64,000 nt of DNA, from positions 122,329 to 186,328 of the forward strand of contig DAOUMA010000003.1 in NCBI GenBank assembly GCA_034414555.1, in the 5' to 3' direction. Under the pieces are notes generated by a model. That model searched no databases, was not told the DNA's origin, and saw only the letters and a program-made list of their open reading frames with translations. Shown here one piece after another: positions 53,141 through 61,612 of this stretch. Every line of letters starts with the position of its first letter. The stretch's first letter is position 1. A program made the translations under genes and the position numbers. Source of the stretch: CG2-30-46-19 sp034414555 (GTDB lineage: Bacteria > Chloroflexota > Dehalococcoidia > GIF9 > AB-539-J10).

Positions 53141-54364
53141 ATGGCAAAAATTATTGTTCTCGGAGGTTGTGGAACAGTGGGGAGTACTGCGGTTAAAACA
53201 CTTATATCCAACGATGAGTTTTCAGAAGTCGTTATTGGCGATTTTAATATTGAAAAGGCGAAAGAACTTGTTGCTCGACTGCGGTCAGAAAAGGTTTCCG
53301 CGGTTAAAGTTGATGCTGAGAATGAAAAGAGCATAAAGGATGCTGTTAAGGACACTGACGTTGTGCTTAATTGCGTAGGACCATTCTATAAGACTGTGAA
53401 GAATGTCGTGAGAGCAGTTATCGATGCCAGAATAAATTATGTGGATATTTGCGATGATGTTGACGTAACTATGGATATCTTCAAGATGGATGGTGCTGCC
53501 AAAAAAGCCGGTATTACCGCAGTGATTGGAATGGGTAGCTCTCCTGGTGCTACAAACCTGATTGCAAAATTCGTTACTGACCATTTGCTGGACGAAGTTG
53601 ATTCTATTGGTATCTTCCATGCCCACGGTGGTGAGCCTGTGGAGGGAAAAGGTGTAATTGGTCACAGATTCCACTCTATGTCTATAGACATCCCGATGTT
53701 TCTTGATGGGAAGTTGAAAACGGTTAAATACTTCGGAGAGGATGGAATAGCACTTCGCCAAACATTTAATTTCCCTATACTGGGTGAAGTACCAGTATAT
53801 CCATACCCGCATCCGGAGCAGGTTACCCTCCCAAAGTACATCAAATGTAATGAGGTTACTAACAAAGGTTCTGTCATACCAAATGAGTATTACGACCTGA
53901 CAAGAGATATGTGCAGGTTGGGCCTTTCCAGTACAGAACCATTGGATGTGGAGGGACGAACTATAATACCGTATGATTTCGCTGTTGCTTATATTCTTAG
54001 AGAACGGGAAAAAATCCTGAAAGAAACCAATTTTGGTATGCAGCGTGGTTGCTGTTCAACCGTTGTAAGAGGCAAGAAAGATGGGAAATACCGGGAATAT
54101 AGAGTCCACATGGCTTCTAAAAGCCAAGCATTGGGGGAAGGTACCGGAATTCCAGCAGCTATAGGGGCAATCCTTATGCAGCAAGGAAAGATTACCGAAA
54201 AGGGAGTATTCCCTCCTGAGGGATGCATAAATCCACAGGCATTCCTGGGCCTTGTTCCACAGGTTATGAAGTTTGATAAAGCCAAGGAAGGTGGAGAATC
54301 GTTTGGGGGATTAATTGCTGAAATGGTAGATGAAAGTGGTAACGTCAAAAAGATAGATATATAA
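53141..54364 (+). CDS. Saccharopine dehydrogenase-family oxidoreductase
   Basis: 407 aa. The N-terminal Rossmann motif IIVLGGCGTVGSTAVKTLIS is followed by NCVGPFYKTVKNVVRAVIDA and INYVDICDDVDVT. The C-terminal part (IGMGSSPGATNLIAKFVTDH; GEGTGIPAAIGAILMQQGKI) matches the family. Members act on saccharopine, carboxynorspermidine and related amino acids; the substrate here is unknown. It has a strong Shine-Dalgarno (AAGGAGG) and is followed by an FGGY kinase gene 64 bases later. Confidence 0.87.
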   Translation: MAKIIVLGGCGTVGSTAVKTLISNDEFSEVVIGDFNIEKAKELVARLRSEKVSAVKVDAENEKSIKDAVKDTDVVLNCVGPFYKTVKNVVRAVIDARINYVDICDDVDVTMDIFKMDGAAKKAGITAVIGMGSSPGATNLIAKFVTDHLLDEVDSIGIFHAHGGEPVEGKGVIGHRFHSMSIDIPMFLDGKLKTVKYFGEDGIALRQTFNFPILGEVPVYPYPHPEQVTLPKYIKCNEVTNKGSVIPNEYYDLTRDMCRLGLSSTEPLDVEGRTIIPYDFAVAYILREREKILKETNFGMQRGCCSTVVRGKKDGKYREYRVHMASKSQALGEGTGIPAAIGAILMQQGKITEKGVFPPEGCINPQAFLGLVPQVMKFDKAKEGGESFGGLIAEMVDESGNVKKIDI

Positions 54365-54428
54365 AAAGAGCGTAAAGTTTGCCTGAACTACATAGTGTTA
54401 TTATTCCCTTAATAGGTATTTAAAAAGT

Positions 54429-56045
54429 ATGCAGCGGGAAGAAAAGGCAAAAAAGGGTGCTGACAACAAGTACGTCCTGGCAATCGATCACGGAACATCT
54501 GGCGTTAAAACAGCAATAGTTTCCATACACGGAGAGATTGTAGATTTCGAATCTGAAAAGACCCCGGTATATTTCCTGCCAAATGGGGGTGCGGAGCAGG
54601 ATCCGGATGATTGGTGGAATGCCCTGGTCAAGACCTCAAAACGACTGATTAACAAAAACGTTGTTCCCGCGAGCGATATCGCTGCGGTTTGTGTCTCAAG
54701 CACAATGTCCAGCACTGTCGCTGTAGACTCCGATGGCCATCACCTGATGAATTCACTTACCTGGATGGACTCTCGAGGTGCTCCCTATGTCAGAGAGCTG
54801 ATGGGAGGTTTCCCCAGTATTTCGGGGTATAGTCTACTTAATGTTTTAAGATGGATCCCCAAGACAGGTGGAGGACCTACTCTATCCGGGAAGGATGATA
54901 TCGCCCATGTTTTGCTAGTAAAACATGAGTATCCCGAGGTCTATCAAAAAACACATATGTTCCTGGAAAGCAAGGATTATTTAAACCTGAGGCTCACAGG
55001 GGAGTTTGCCGGCTCCTACGATTCCACAATTCTCTATTGGGTTACCGATATAAGAAATATCAACAACGTTCACTATGACGATAAGTTGATAAACAGATTG
55101 AAAATTGACAAAAACAAACTACCACCTTTGAAATCATCCATTGATATCTTAGGAACCGTTTCCAAAGAGGTAGCAGATGAGCTCGGGCTCGGACCAGAAG
55201 TAAAGGTTGTTATGGGTGCCGCTGACCACCAAGCAGCCCTCGTTGGCTCTGGAGCAATAAGGGACTTCGAAGGTCACCTTTATATTGGTACCTCGTCATG
55301 GGTTGAATGCGTTGTGCCATTCAAGAAAACAGACGTGTTTCATTCTATTGCATCACTCCCTGCAGCAATCCCGGGTAAGTATCAGTGTATAAATGAACAG
55401 GATATCGCTGGAGGGGTTTTGCCATTCTTAGTAGATAATATTATTTACCACAAAAACCCGCTGAGGACTGACGAGCCCCCTCCAGACATATATAAAAAAC
55501 TGGATGAAATCGCTGAGCGAGTGCCTCCGGGAAGCAATAAATTAATCTTCACTCCCTGGCTCAATGGGGAAAGAAGCCCGGTTGATAATACCATGCTAAG
55601 AGCAGGGCTATACAACGTCTCCATGACTACCAATATGGACCATATTATACGGGCATTTTTTGAGGGTGTTGCCTACAATACTCGCTGGAACCTTAAATAT
55701 GTTGAGAGGTTCATCGGGAGAAAGATGGATACCTTAAACTTTATCGGTGGCGGCGCTCTGTCCAATGTTTGGTGCCAGATCTTCGCCGATGTCTTTGATA
55801 GGACAATCAGGCAGGTGGAAAATCCTATGCAGGCAAACGCCCGTGGCGCTGCGCTCATTGCCTCCGTTGCTTTGGGATATATTACCTTTGATGATATTCC
55901 ACAGTTGATTCGATACTCAAACACATACTATCCAAATCCCGAAAATAGAACGATGTATGATGAATTATTTGAAGAATTCTTGAAGATATATAATAGCAAC
56001 AACGCAATGTATCGGCGTTTGAATAAAAATCCAGTAAAGTTGTGA
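54429..56045 (+). CDS. FGGY-family carbohydrate kinase
   Basis: 538 aa. The N-terminal phosphate loop LAIDHGTSGVKTAIV, the catalytic-aspartate region LTWMDSRGAPYVRELMGG and the second loop YIGTSSWVECVV are typical. The C-terminal FGGY domain has FFEGVAYNTRWNL and FIGGGALSNVWCQIFADVFD. It resembles xylulose/glycerol kinases but the sugar or polyol is not readable. It follows the saccharopine dehydrogenase-like gene in the same direction. Confidence 0.88.
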   Translation: MQREEKAKKGADNKYVLAIDHGTSGVKTAIVSIHGEIVDFESEKTPVYFLPNGGAEQDPDDWWNALVKTSKRLINKNVVPASDIAAVCVSSTMSSTVAVDSDGHHLMNSLTWMDSRGAPYVRELMGGFPSISGYSLLNVLRWIPKTGGGPTLSGKDDIAHVLLVKHEYPEVYQKTHMFLESKDYLNLRLTGEFAGSYDSTILYWVTDIRNINNVHYDDKLINRLKIDKNKLPPLKSSIDILGTVSKEVADELGLGPEVKVVMGAADHQAALVGSGAIRDFEGHLYIGTSSWVECVVPFKKTDVFHSIASLPAAIPGKYQCINEQDIAGGVLPFLVDNIIYHKNPLRTDEPPPDIYKKLDEIAERVPPGSNKLIFTPWLNGERSPVDNTMLRAGLYNVSMTTNMDHIIRAFFEGVAYNTRWNLKYVERFIGRKMDTLNFIGGGALSNVWCQIFADVFDRTIRQVENPMQANARGAALIASVALGYITFDDIPQLIRYSNTYYPNPENRTMYDELFEEFLKIYNSNNAMYRRLNKNPVKL

Positions 56046-56085
56046 TAGATAGCTTGTAGAAATTACCACAGGGGCTTACGCTTGT

Positions 56086-56847
56086 TTAAAACTCCCCGTG
56101 TCTTCCCGCCCCATGTTTAAAGCGTTCTGCGCCTTGTAAAGGCTCGAGACTATCAATAACCGCCTTCCCATGACGGAACTCATTAGCCATTGCTTCGTCA
56201 AAGTTTAGATTTAACCCTTCGCACGTGGACAGCCGGTCATGTCTCAGGCAGATCTGTGGGAATTCAGCTATTTGTGCCGCCAGTTTTTCTGCCTCTGCCC
56301 TAGCAGCCCCATTTGAGACAACCTTATTTGCAAGCCCCATTGAAAGGGCTTCCTCTGATGAGATTGGTCTGCCCGTCAATATCATGTCAAGCGCATGACT
56401 GAGCCCAATCAAGCGGGCAAGCCGTATTGTACCGCCATCAATGAGAGGCACCCCCCATCTGCGGCAGAAGACCCCAAATACAGCATCCCTCTCAACCACA
56501 CGAATATCACACCATATTGCCAGTTCAAGCCCTCCGGCAACTGCGCACCCCGACACTGCAGCTATGACGGGTTTGGATAGTAGCATCCTGGTAGGTCCCA
56601 TTGGTCCATTACCATCAGCCTCCACGCGGTTCCCTCTACCCTCCATAATTGCCTTAAGGTCAGCCCCGGCACAGAAATTTCCTCCCTCACCGTAGAGCAC
56701 AGCCACATATGAAGAATCATCTTCTTCGAAGGTCCTGAATGCCCGTGAAAGTGCCTCGGCAGTTTCCCCGTCCACTGCGTTTCTCATTTCAGGACGGTTT
56801 ATGATTACCGTAAATACCTTGCCCTTCTTTTCAGTTTTTACCTTCAT
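56086..56847 (-). CDS. Enoyl-CoA hydratase/isomerase-family protein
   Basis: 253 aa crotonase. NRPEMRNAVDGETAEALSRA, the oxyanion-hole GEGGNFCAGADLKAIMEG, and AAVSGCAVAGGLELAIWCDI are clear. DAVFGVFCRRWGVPLIDGGT contains the region of the catalytic acids; the position usually filled by the second glutamate lies in RWGVPLIDGG. The protein probably hydrates enoyl-CoA in acyl-CoA oxidation. It stands alone, convergent with the FGGY kinase gene. Confidence 0.9.
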   Translation of the reverse strand: MKVKTEKKGKVFTVIINRPEMRNAVDGETAEALSRAFRTFEEDDSSYVAVLYGEGGNFCAGADLKAIMEGRGNRVEADGNGPMGPTRMLLSKPVIAAVSGCAVAGGLELAIWCDIRVVERDAVFGVFCRRWGVPLIDGGTIRLARLIGLSHALDMILTGRPISSEEALSMGLANKVVSNGAARAEAEKLAAQIAEFPQICLRHDRLSTCEGLNLNFDEAMANEFRHGKAVIDSLEPLQGAERFKHGAGRHGEF

Positions 56848-56915
56848 GCAATCCCCGATATCCTCTCAAGACATTCAAATTATTATCATACATCCTGCCC
56901 AGAAAAATTAGCAAT

Positions 56916-57067
56916 GAGATTGTTTAGCAACCCATCCCCTGACCCCCTTCCCTTAGCAAGGGAAGGGGAGTGTAGGTAAGAGAGGGGTGAAACCCCTCTC
57001 TATAAATCTCTTCCTCTCTCCTTTGAAGGAGAGGGGGATATAGGGGGTGAGGTTAGTAAACACTCTC
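56916..57067 (+). repeat. MITE-like element, copy 4
   Basis: 152 bases. The left end is GAGATTGTTTAGCAACC and the right end, on the minus strand, GAGAGTGTTTACTAACC: two imperfect terminal inverted repeats. Two internal palindromes and GGGGTGAAACCCC are present. It lies between the enoyl-CoA hydratase gene and rnpB and is the best-preserved copy. Confidence 0.85.
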
Positions 57068-57108
57068 AGCAATTTGACCTGCTCCCCAATTAAATGTAAA
57101 TTAATATT

Positions 57109-57469
57109 GGGGTTAAGTAAACCGGGTGACCGCTCTGTGCTTTAAGCATAGGGAGGAAAGTCCGAGCTCCACCGAGCAAGGTGCTGGGTAACACCCAGGA
57201 GGGGTGACCCTATGGAAAGTGCCACAGAAACATACCGCTTCAGAAATGAAGCAAGGGTGAAATGGTGAGGTAAGGGCTCACCAGCAGCCAGGTGACTGGC
57301 TGGCTGGGCAAACCCCGCCTGGAGCAAGACCAAACAGAGGGCGATTAAGGTGCTCGGCCGATGCCCTGGGTAGGTCGCTTGACCTTGATGGTAACATCAA
57401 GGCTAGATGAATGGTCACCACCCTGATATTTTCGGGGCACAGAACTCGGCTTACAGGTTTACTTACCCC
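57109..57469 (+). ncRNA. rnpB: RNase P RNA, class A
   Basis: About 360 bases. The conserved 5' core GAGGAAAGTCCGAGCTCC and the 3' core CAGAACTCGGCTTACAGG are present, with AAGGGTGAAATGGTGAGGTA and AGATGAATGGTCACC between. The ends pair as helix P1 (GGGGTTAAGTAAACC with GGTTTACTTACCCC). It is the catalytic RNA that matures the 5' ends of tRNAs. The exact ends are estimated from P1. Confidence 0.93.
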
Positions 57470-57483
57470 CAAACGTATATATT

Positions 57484-57951
57484 ATGAAAATAGCTGTGCT
57501 TTCCGATTCCCATGTAACCTCTTTTGATGCCATCCCAAAGAAGATAATCGATTGCCTCTCTACAGTGGACTTGATAGTTCACGCCGGAGATTTCGTTACC
57601 CGAGATGTATTTGAGGGGCTAAGGAAACGGGGAAAGGTAACAGCAGTTCACGGCAATATGGATTCAAATGAGTTGAGGAATTTATTGCCTGAGAAGGAGA
57701 TAATTGAGGTGGAAAACAAAAGGATTGGCATCGCTCATGGCTGGGGTGCACCATTGAGGATAGAACACAAGGTCAAAAGCGTGTTCCCCGGTGAGAAATT
57801 AGATGCCATAATCTTCGGACACTCCCATTTTTCTCAGAATAAGGTGATTGACGGCATCCTTTTCTTTAATCCCGGCAAGGCATCACAGTCTTTCGGCATC
57901 CTTACCGTTGAGGAAGATATTACAGGAGAGATAATAAACTCCACATCCTAA
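57484..57951 (+). CDS. YfcE/MJ0936-type metallophosphoesterase
   Basis: 155 aa. The calcineurin-like metal ligands are KIAVLSDSHV, IVHAGDFVT, VHGNMDSNELR, IAHGWG and IFGHSHFSQN. The family hydrolyses phosphodiesters with Mn; native substrates are mostly unknown. It begins 15 bases after the estimated end of rnpB. Confidence 0.9.
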   Translation: MKIAVLSDSHVTSFDAIPKKIIDCLSTVDLIVHAGDFVTRDVFEGLRKRGKVTAVHGNMDSNELRNLLPEKEIIEVENKRIGIAHGWGAPLRIEHKVKSVFPGEKLDAIIFGHSHFSQNKVIDGILFFNPGKASQSFGILTVEEDITGEIINSTS

Positions 57952-58051
57952 CAAATATCAAAGCAACATCAAAAATCAAAAATACAATTCAAAACCTTTA
58001 TCCAGTAAAATTCCTCGCCTTGAAGGGAATGAGGCACGATAAACAACAGCT

Positions 58052-58891
58052 TTACCGCCTTATCACAATAGAGCCATAGCCAACCACCCTGGAGAAATCC
58101 CCGGTAGTATCTCCACTGGTGGCATATTTCAACAAAGCCGCCTCTTTGGCCTTCATCGCCTTAGCGGCTACAATCGCTGCTGCTACCGCACCATAGCCAC
58201 ACATGGTGCAATCAAGTGAAGCACGCCGCTGATATAATTGTTCCTCATCCAGATTTATTATTGCCTCTATCATGGACTTATCCTTCTCCGAGGCTATGTG
58301 ATGAGGCTCATAATGGGTAAAATCGTTGCTGGCTATGATTATGATGTTATCACCAACTTTAGAAACAGCCTTACCAACTTCCCTGGCGGTCACAATATCC
58401 TGAGCAAGCATGGTTATCGGCACAATGCTAACCTCCTCATAGAGATACTGAAGCCACGGCAGCTGTACTTCTATGCTATGTTCATATAAATGGGCTGTCT
58501 CGTCCGCTTCAATGACTCCGCCCAAAAGTTTATCAGCAAGCTCTTCATTTATCCTCACTTCCCCTAACGGCGTCCTCCAGCCACCTTTTATCCACACTGA
58601 GACTGCGGCACCGTAGCCAGTATGGTTGGGACCAAGTATCACCGCGGTATCGAATATTCCATCATTAGCAAGCTCTTTATAGGCATGCGCTGCTACCAGG
58701 CCGGAGTAAATATAACCGGCGTGAGGAACAACCAGGGCGATAATCTTTCTGGGACCCTTGCTATTCACCTTCGGCACAAACCCGGGACCAAGTTCATGCC
58801 GATAACACCACTCGATTTGCTCCCTGAGTCCTTCAGATGTGCCGGCATAAAATGTCCCGGCAACCACCGCTTCCCTTGCCTTAGCAGTCAT
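58052..58891 (-). CDS. AmmeMemoRadiSam system protein B (MEMO-like)
   Basis: 279 aa. The MEMO1 fold is readable in VVAGTFYAGTSEGLREQIEW, LVVPHAGYIYSGLVAAHAYK, AVILGPNHTGYGAAVSVW, HSIEVQLPWLQYLYEE and ASNDFTHYEPHH. Family members accompany an AMMECR1 protein and a radical SAM enzyme; neither is adjacent here. The start overlaps the preceding gene's stop by four bases, making it the last gene of a coupled three-gene unit. Confidence 0.92.
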   Translation of the reverse strand: MTAKAREAVVAGTFYAGTSEGLREQIEWCYRHELGPGFVPKVNSKGPRKIIALVVPHAGYIYSGLVAAHAYKELANDGIFDTAVILGPNHTGYGAAVSVWIKGGWRTPLGEVRINEELADKLLGGVIEADETAHLYEHSIEVQLPWLQYLYEEVSIVPITMLAQDIVTAREVGKAVSKVGDNIIIIASNDFTHYEPHHIASEKDKSMIEAIINLDEEQLYQRRASLDCTMCGYGAVAAAIVAAKAMKAKEAALLKYATSGDTTGDFSRVVGYGSIVIRR

Positions 58892-59562
58892 TTCTTCTCC
58901 TCGGTCTCCTTGGGTTTCTCTTCTTTCCGTTCCTTTTCCTTAGTTTCTTCTTTCTTAATCGCCTCGTCACGAAGCCAGCGATGCAATTCATCCAGAGCCG
59001 GCGGAAAAATGCTGAATACCTCGATGTCCTTGGAAAACTGTAACCTGTGTCCCTCCCTGATGAATAAAAGTCCCGCTTCGTTATCCTTGAGCGTCTCAGT
59101 TATCTTCTTGGTCATGAATTCATACCGCTTCCTCGAAGCTTCAGTGTAAAATTCCGAAACTTTGCTCGCCACCTTCTCAGTTACAAAGCCAAGCAAAAGA
59201 CATCTCTCCCAATCTATAACCTCCTCGAGCAATTTCTCATCCTCAAGTGCCTCAAAAGTAGCTCCGTTATCACACTTGCTTTTAGCAATTTGATAGCAAC
59301 TTTGATTTACCTTCTCCGCCAGCTTCATACCTTCTTCGCTGGACAGCGAGATTGATTCGTGATAAACCCGATTCACCCTGCCGATTTTTCCTTCCAGATT
59401 GGCTAACTGCTCTACTACCTGCTGCCAGTAGCGCTGGCATCTTTCCTTATATTCCGCAGGAGCATCCTCACCAGAGAATATCAACGGGACAAGATAAAGC
59501 TTCTTACTACCCTTAAACTGCTCAGCTGGCGGCTTCTCTATTTTACCTACTTGCTCGGTCAT
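58888..59562 (-). CDS. Conserved protein of unknown function with charged tail
   Basis: 224 aa. The middle (VIDWERCLLLGFVTEKVASK, RRYEFMT-like helices, LFIREGHRLQFSKDIEVF, PPALDELHRWLRD) looks like a folded helical domain. The last 30 residues are almost all Lys and Glu (KKEETKEKERKEEKPKETEE), probably disordered. I do not recognise the family. It overlaps both neighbours by four bases, so all three are translated together. Confidence 0.7.
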   Translation of the reverse strand: MTEQVGKIEKPPAEQFKGSKKLYLVPLIFSGEDAPAEYKERCQRYWQQVVEQLANLEGKIGRVNRVYHESISLSSEEGMKLAEKVNQSCYQIAKSKCDNGATFEALEDEKLLEEVIDWERCLLLGFVTEKVASKVSEFYTEASRKRYEFMTKKITETLKDNEAGLLFIREGHRLQFSKDIEVFSIFPPALDELHRWLRDEAIKKEETKEKERKEEKPKETEEKK

Positions 59563-59864
59563 TCCCCCCTTCCCCAGTTTTGCATTATCTCCTTAATTCG
59601 TTGGGCAAGCTCAGAACTTTCCTTAAGCCGCTGGGCAAACACAGGGCAACTTTGCAAAATCATGTTCTGGCTCATAGAGGCTATATTTTCCAGAATGCCT
59701 TCCATTTCGTTTTTAGCCTGTTCCGGAAGATTTCCTTGTTGCAACATCGATCTGAATTGAGCAATATCTTCAGGGCTAACCAGTAGCGGAGTTACACAAT
59801 TCTTATACCACGGACATTCCTTACACCTGAGAATCGCCGTAGCTTCGTCAATAATATCTCCCAT
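59559..59864 (-). CDS. Small conserved protein with cysteine motif
   Basis: 101 aa. Near the N-terminus is CKECPWYKNC, a CxxC-xxxx-C set that may bind metal; the rest is helical (QFRSMLQQGNLPEQAKNEME). It has a strong Shine-Dalgarno (AAGGAGG). It is the first gene of the coupled unit ending in the MEMO-like gene. Confidence 0.68.
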   Translation of the reverse strand: MGDIIDEATAILRCKECPWYKNCVTPLLVSPEDIAQFRSMLQQGNLPEQAKNEMEGILENIASMSQNMILQSCPVFAQRLKESSELAQRIKEIMQNWGRGE

Positions 59865-59957
59865 TCAATACCTCCTTGAATTTATAATTTTAACAGCTTT
59901 TCACACCAAAAGCTAAAACCACCCTTCCACCACCACAACCCCCTTCACGGCTAATTT

Positions 59958-60083
59958 GCTTCGGCTATGCCTCGCAATGACAGAAAGAGGCGGCCATTGC
60001 AAGCCCTGTTCGCTATCATCGCGACCTTTTTTCCCGTCATTGCGAGGAATCCTGAACGAAGTGAGGGATGACGAAGCAATCTC
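59958..60083 (+). repeat. CATTGCGAG...GAAGCAATC repeats, copy c with inverted half-copy
   Basis: A full copy at 60036-60083 starts GTCATTGCGAGGAATCCTGA and ends ACGAAGCAATCTC. An inverted partial copy lies at 59958-59982 (GCTTCGGCTATGCCTCGCAA). They sit in the 260-base gap between the small cysteine protein gene and the DUF1848 gene and extend an open frame upstream of the latter. Confidence 0.7.
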
Positions 60084-60126
60084 TTTGTTATACTTCAAAG
60101 GAGGGGGGTTATATAATAAAATCACC

Positions 60127-61053
60127 GTGATTATTTCTGCCAGCCGTAGAACAGATATCCCGGCACTCTACAGTCAGTGGTTCATGAACCGTATTCGTGC
60201 TGGCTGGTGTTTGGTGCCCAACCCCGTGAATCCCGGGCAAGTATCCCATGTATCCCTCAAACCGGAGGACGTGGATGCCATCGTCTTCTGGTCAAAAAAT
60301 CCCGCCCCGATGCTGGCACATTTAGAGGAACTGGACAAAGCAGGATTCCGCTACTATTTCCAGTTTACCCTTAACAATTATCCCAAAGCTCTCGAGCCAC
60401 ATATCCCCAGCCTTGATGACAGAATAACCACCTTCCTGAAGTTAAGCGAACATCTGGAACCACAAAGGGTTATCTGGAGGTATGACCCCATTATCCTATC
60501 AAACATCACCACTGCTGACTTTCACCGCGAGAAATTCGCCGCTATCGCCAGAAAGTTAGCCGGAGCTACTTGCCGTGTCATGCTAAGCATAGTCCATTTC
60601 TATAAAAAGACAGACCGTAGACTTTCCAAGCTGGAACAGGATGGAGTTTCCTTCGATAAAGAAGCAATCTCCTCTGACCATATTGCTTATCTTATTACGG
60701 ACCTCGCCTCTATCGCCAAACATCACAATATGGAGAGCTTCACCTGCGCTTCAGAGCGCGACTTCACCGAGTTCGGCATGCCGCCAGGGAGATGCATCGA
60801 CGGAGGTCTGCTCCATCAACTGTGGGGATTGCCCGACCATTATCCTAAGGACCCTTATCAGCGTAAACACTGCCGATGCTCGGTAAGCAAGGATATCGGC
60901 ATAAACGATACCTGCATACAGGGATGCCCCTACTGTTACTCCACCAGGAACAATGAAATTGCCCAACGCCGGTATAAGGAACACGACCCGGCTTCGCCTG
61001 CTTTGTGGGGACACCCGAAGATCCCAGCATTGCAACCACAACTCTCCCATTAA
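60127..61053 (+). CDS. DUF1848-family protein with C-terminal CxxxCxxC
   Basis: About 308 aa. The N-terminus IISASRRTDIPALYSQWFMN and WCLVPNPVNPGQVSHVSLKP are typical of DUF1848. PEDVDAIVFWSKNPAPML and VIWRYDPIILSN follow. The C-terminus has CRCSVSKDIGINDTCIQGCP then YCYST, so a CxxxCxxC resembling a radical SAM cluster site is at the end. Function unknown. Start: the frame runs open to 59956 but crosses a repeat, so GTG at 60127 is preferred; AAGGAGG lies about 22 bases upstream, and a TATAAT-like box just before GTG could allow a leaderless start. Confidence 0.8.
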   Translation: MIISASRRTDIPALYSQWFMNRIRAGWCLVPNPVNPGQVSHVSLKPEDVDAIVFWSKNPAPMLAHLEELDKAGFRYYFQFTLNNYPKALEPHIPSLDDRITTFLKLSEHLEPQRVIWRYDPIILSNITTADFHREKFAAIARKLAGATCRVMLSIVHFYKKTDRRLSKLEQDGVSFDKEAISSDHIAYLITDLASIAKHHNMESFTCASERDFTEFGMPPGRCIDGGLLHQLWGLPDHYPKDPYQRKHCRCSVSKDIGINDTCIQGCPYCYSTRNNEIAQRRYKEHDPASPALWGHPKIPALQPQLSH

Positions 61054-61168
61054 TTCAGGCATATCTATCCACAATCTTGACGAGGCAAGCGCCTTGCTTA
61101 TAAAAGCATCTCTGCAACAGGTCTGGTTTTACAAACAGGGGTTTTGTGGTTAAAATAGGTATAGTTGG

Positions 61169-61244
61169 GGGCGGTTAGCTCAGTGGTTAGAGCGCTTGCT
61201 TCACACGCAAGAGGTCACTGGTTCAAGTCCAGTACTGCCCACCA
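61169..61244 (+). tRNA. tRNA-Val (CAC)
   Basis: Cloverleaf: acceptor GGGCGGT pairs with ACTGCCC; D-arm GCTC...GAGC; anticodon stem CTTGC/GCAAG with loop TTCACAC; T-arm GGTTCAAGTCC. The 3' CCA is encoded. It is the first of four tRNAs. Confidence 0.95.
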
Positions 61245-61248
61245 TGAA

Positions 61249-61331
61249 GCCGAAGTGGCGGAATGGCAGACGCGCTACGTTCAGGGCGTAGTACCCTTAA
61301 GGGCGTGAGGGTTCAAATCCCTCCTTCGGCA
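61249..61331 (+). tRNA. tRNA-Leu (CAG)
   Basis: Acceptor GCCGAAG pairs with CTTCGGC. The anticodon stem CTACG/CGTAG holds loop TTCAGGG. A long variable arm (TACCCTTAAGGGCGT) marks a class II tRNA. CCA is not encoded. Confidence 0.95.
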
Positions 61332-61346
61332 TAAATAAATATCGCT

Positions 61347-61420
61347 GCGCCTGTGGCTCAGTTGGATAGAGCGCAGCCCTGCGGAGGCTGAAGTCGCGGG
61401 TTCAAATCCCGCCAGGCGCG
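61347..61420 (+). tRNA. tRNA-Arg (GCG)
   Basis: Acceptor GCGCCTG pairs with CAGGCGC. The anticodon stem CAGCC/GGCTG holds loop CTGCGGA, giving anticodon GCG (codon CGC). Most bacteria use an ACG tRNA modified to inosine for CGN, so GCG is less common. CCA is not encoded. Confidence 0.9.
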
Positions 61421-61427
61421 CTATTCC

Positions 61428-61500
61428 GGGCGGTTAGCTCAGTGGTTAGAGCGCCTGTCTTACACACAGGAGGTCAGTGGTTCAAGTCCACTACTGCCCA
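61428..61500 (+). tRNA. tRNA-Val (TAC)
   Basis: Acceptor GGGCGGT pairs with ACTGCCC; anticodon stem CCTGT/ACAGG with loop CTTACAC gives TAC. It is almost the same as the first tRNA-Val in the acceptor, D and T arms. The integrase gene lies 112 bases downstream, so its 3' end is a likely attachment site. Confidence 0.95.
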
Positions 61501-61612
61501 CTTTAGACATGGGGCGAGGTCTCTAGACCTCCTGATTGTTTGGCAAACTAAAGGTGGCCAAATACAAGCCTGACCACCTGTTTGTATAAGAGGCGGGTCC
61601 GCAAAATGAATA

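Noticed and set aside
53285..53812. A 175-codon open frame on the minus strand
   Set aside because: Antisense to the saccharopine dehydrogenase-like gene; no supporting signals.
47487..57067. The palindromic repeats as a possible CRISPR array
   Set aside because: Copies are far apart and have inverted ends and internal stems, not regular short repeats with spacers; no cas genes are present.
59956..60126. An N-terminal extension of the DUF1848 protein
   Set aside because: It is read through the CATTGCGAG repeats, and the family begins at IISASRRTDIP.
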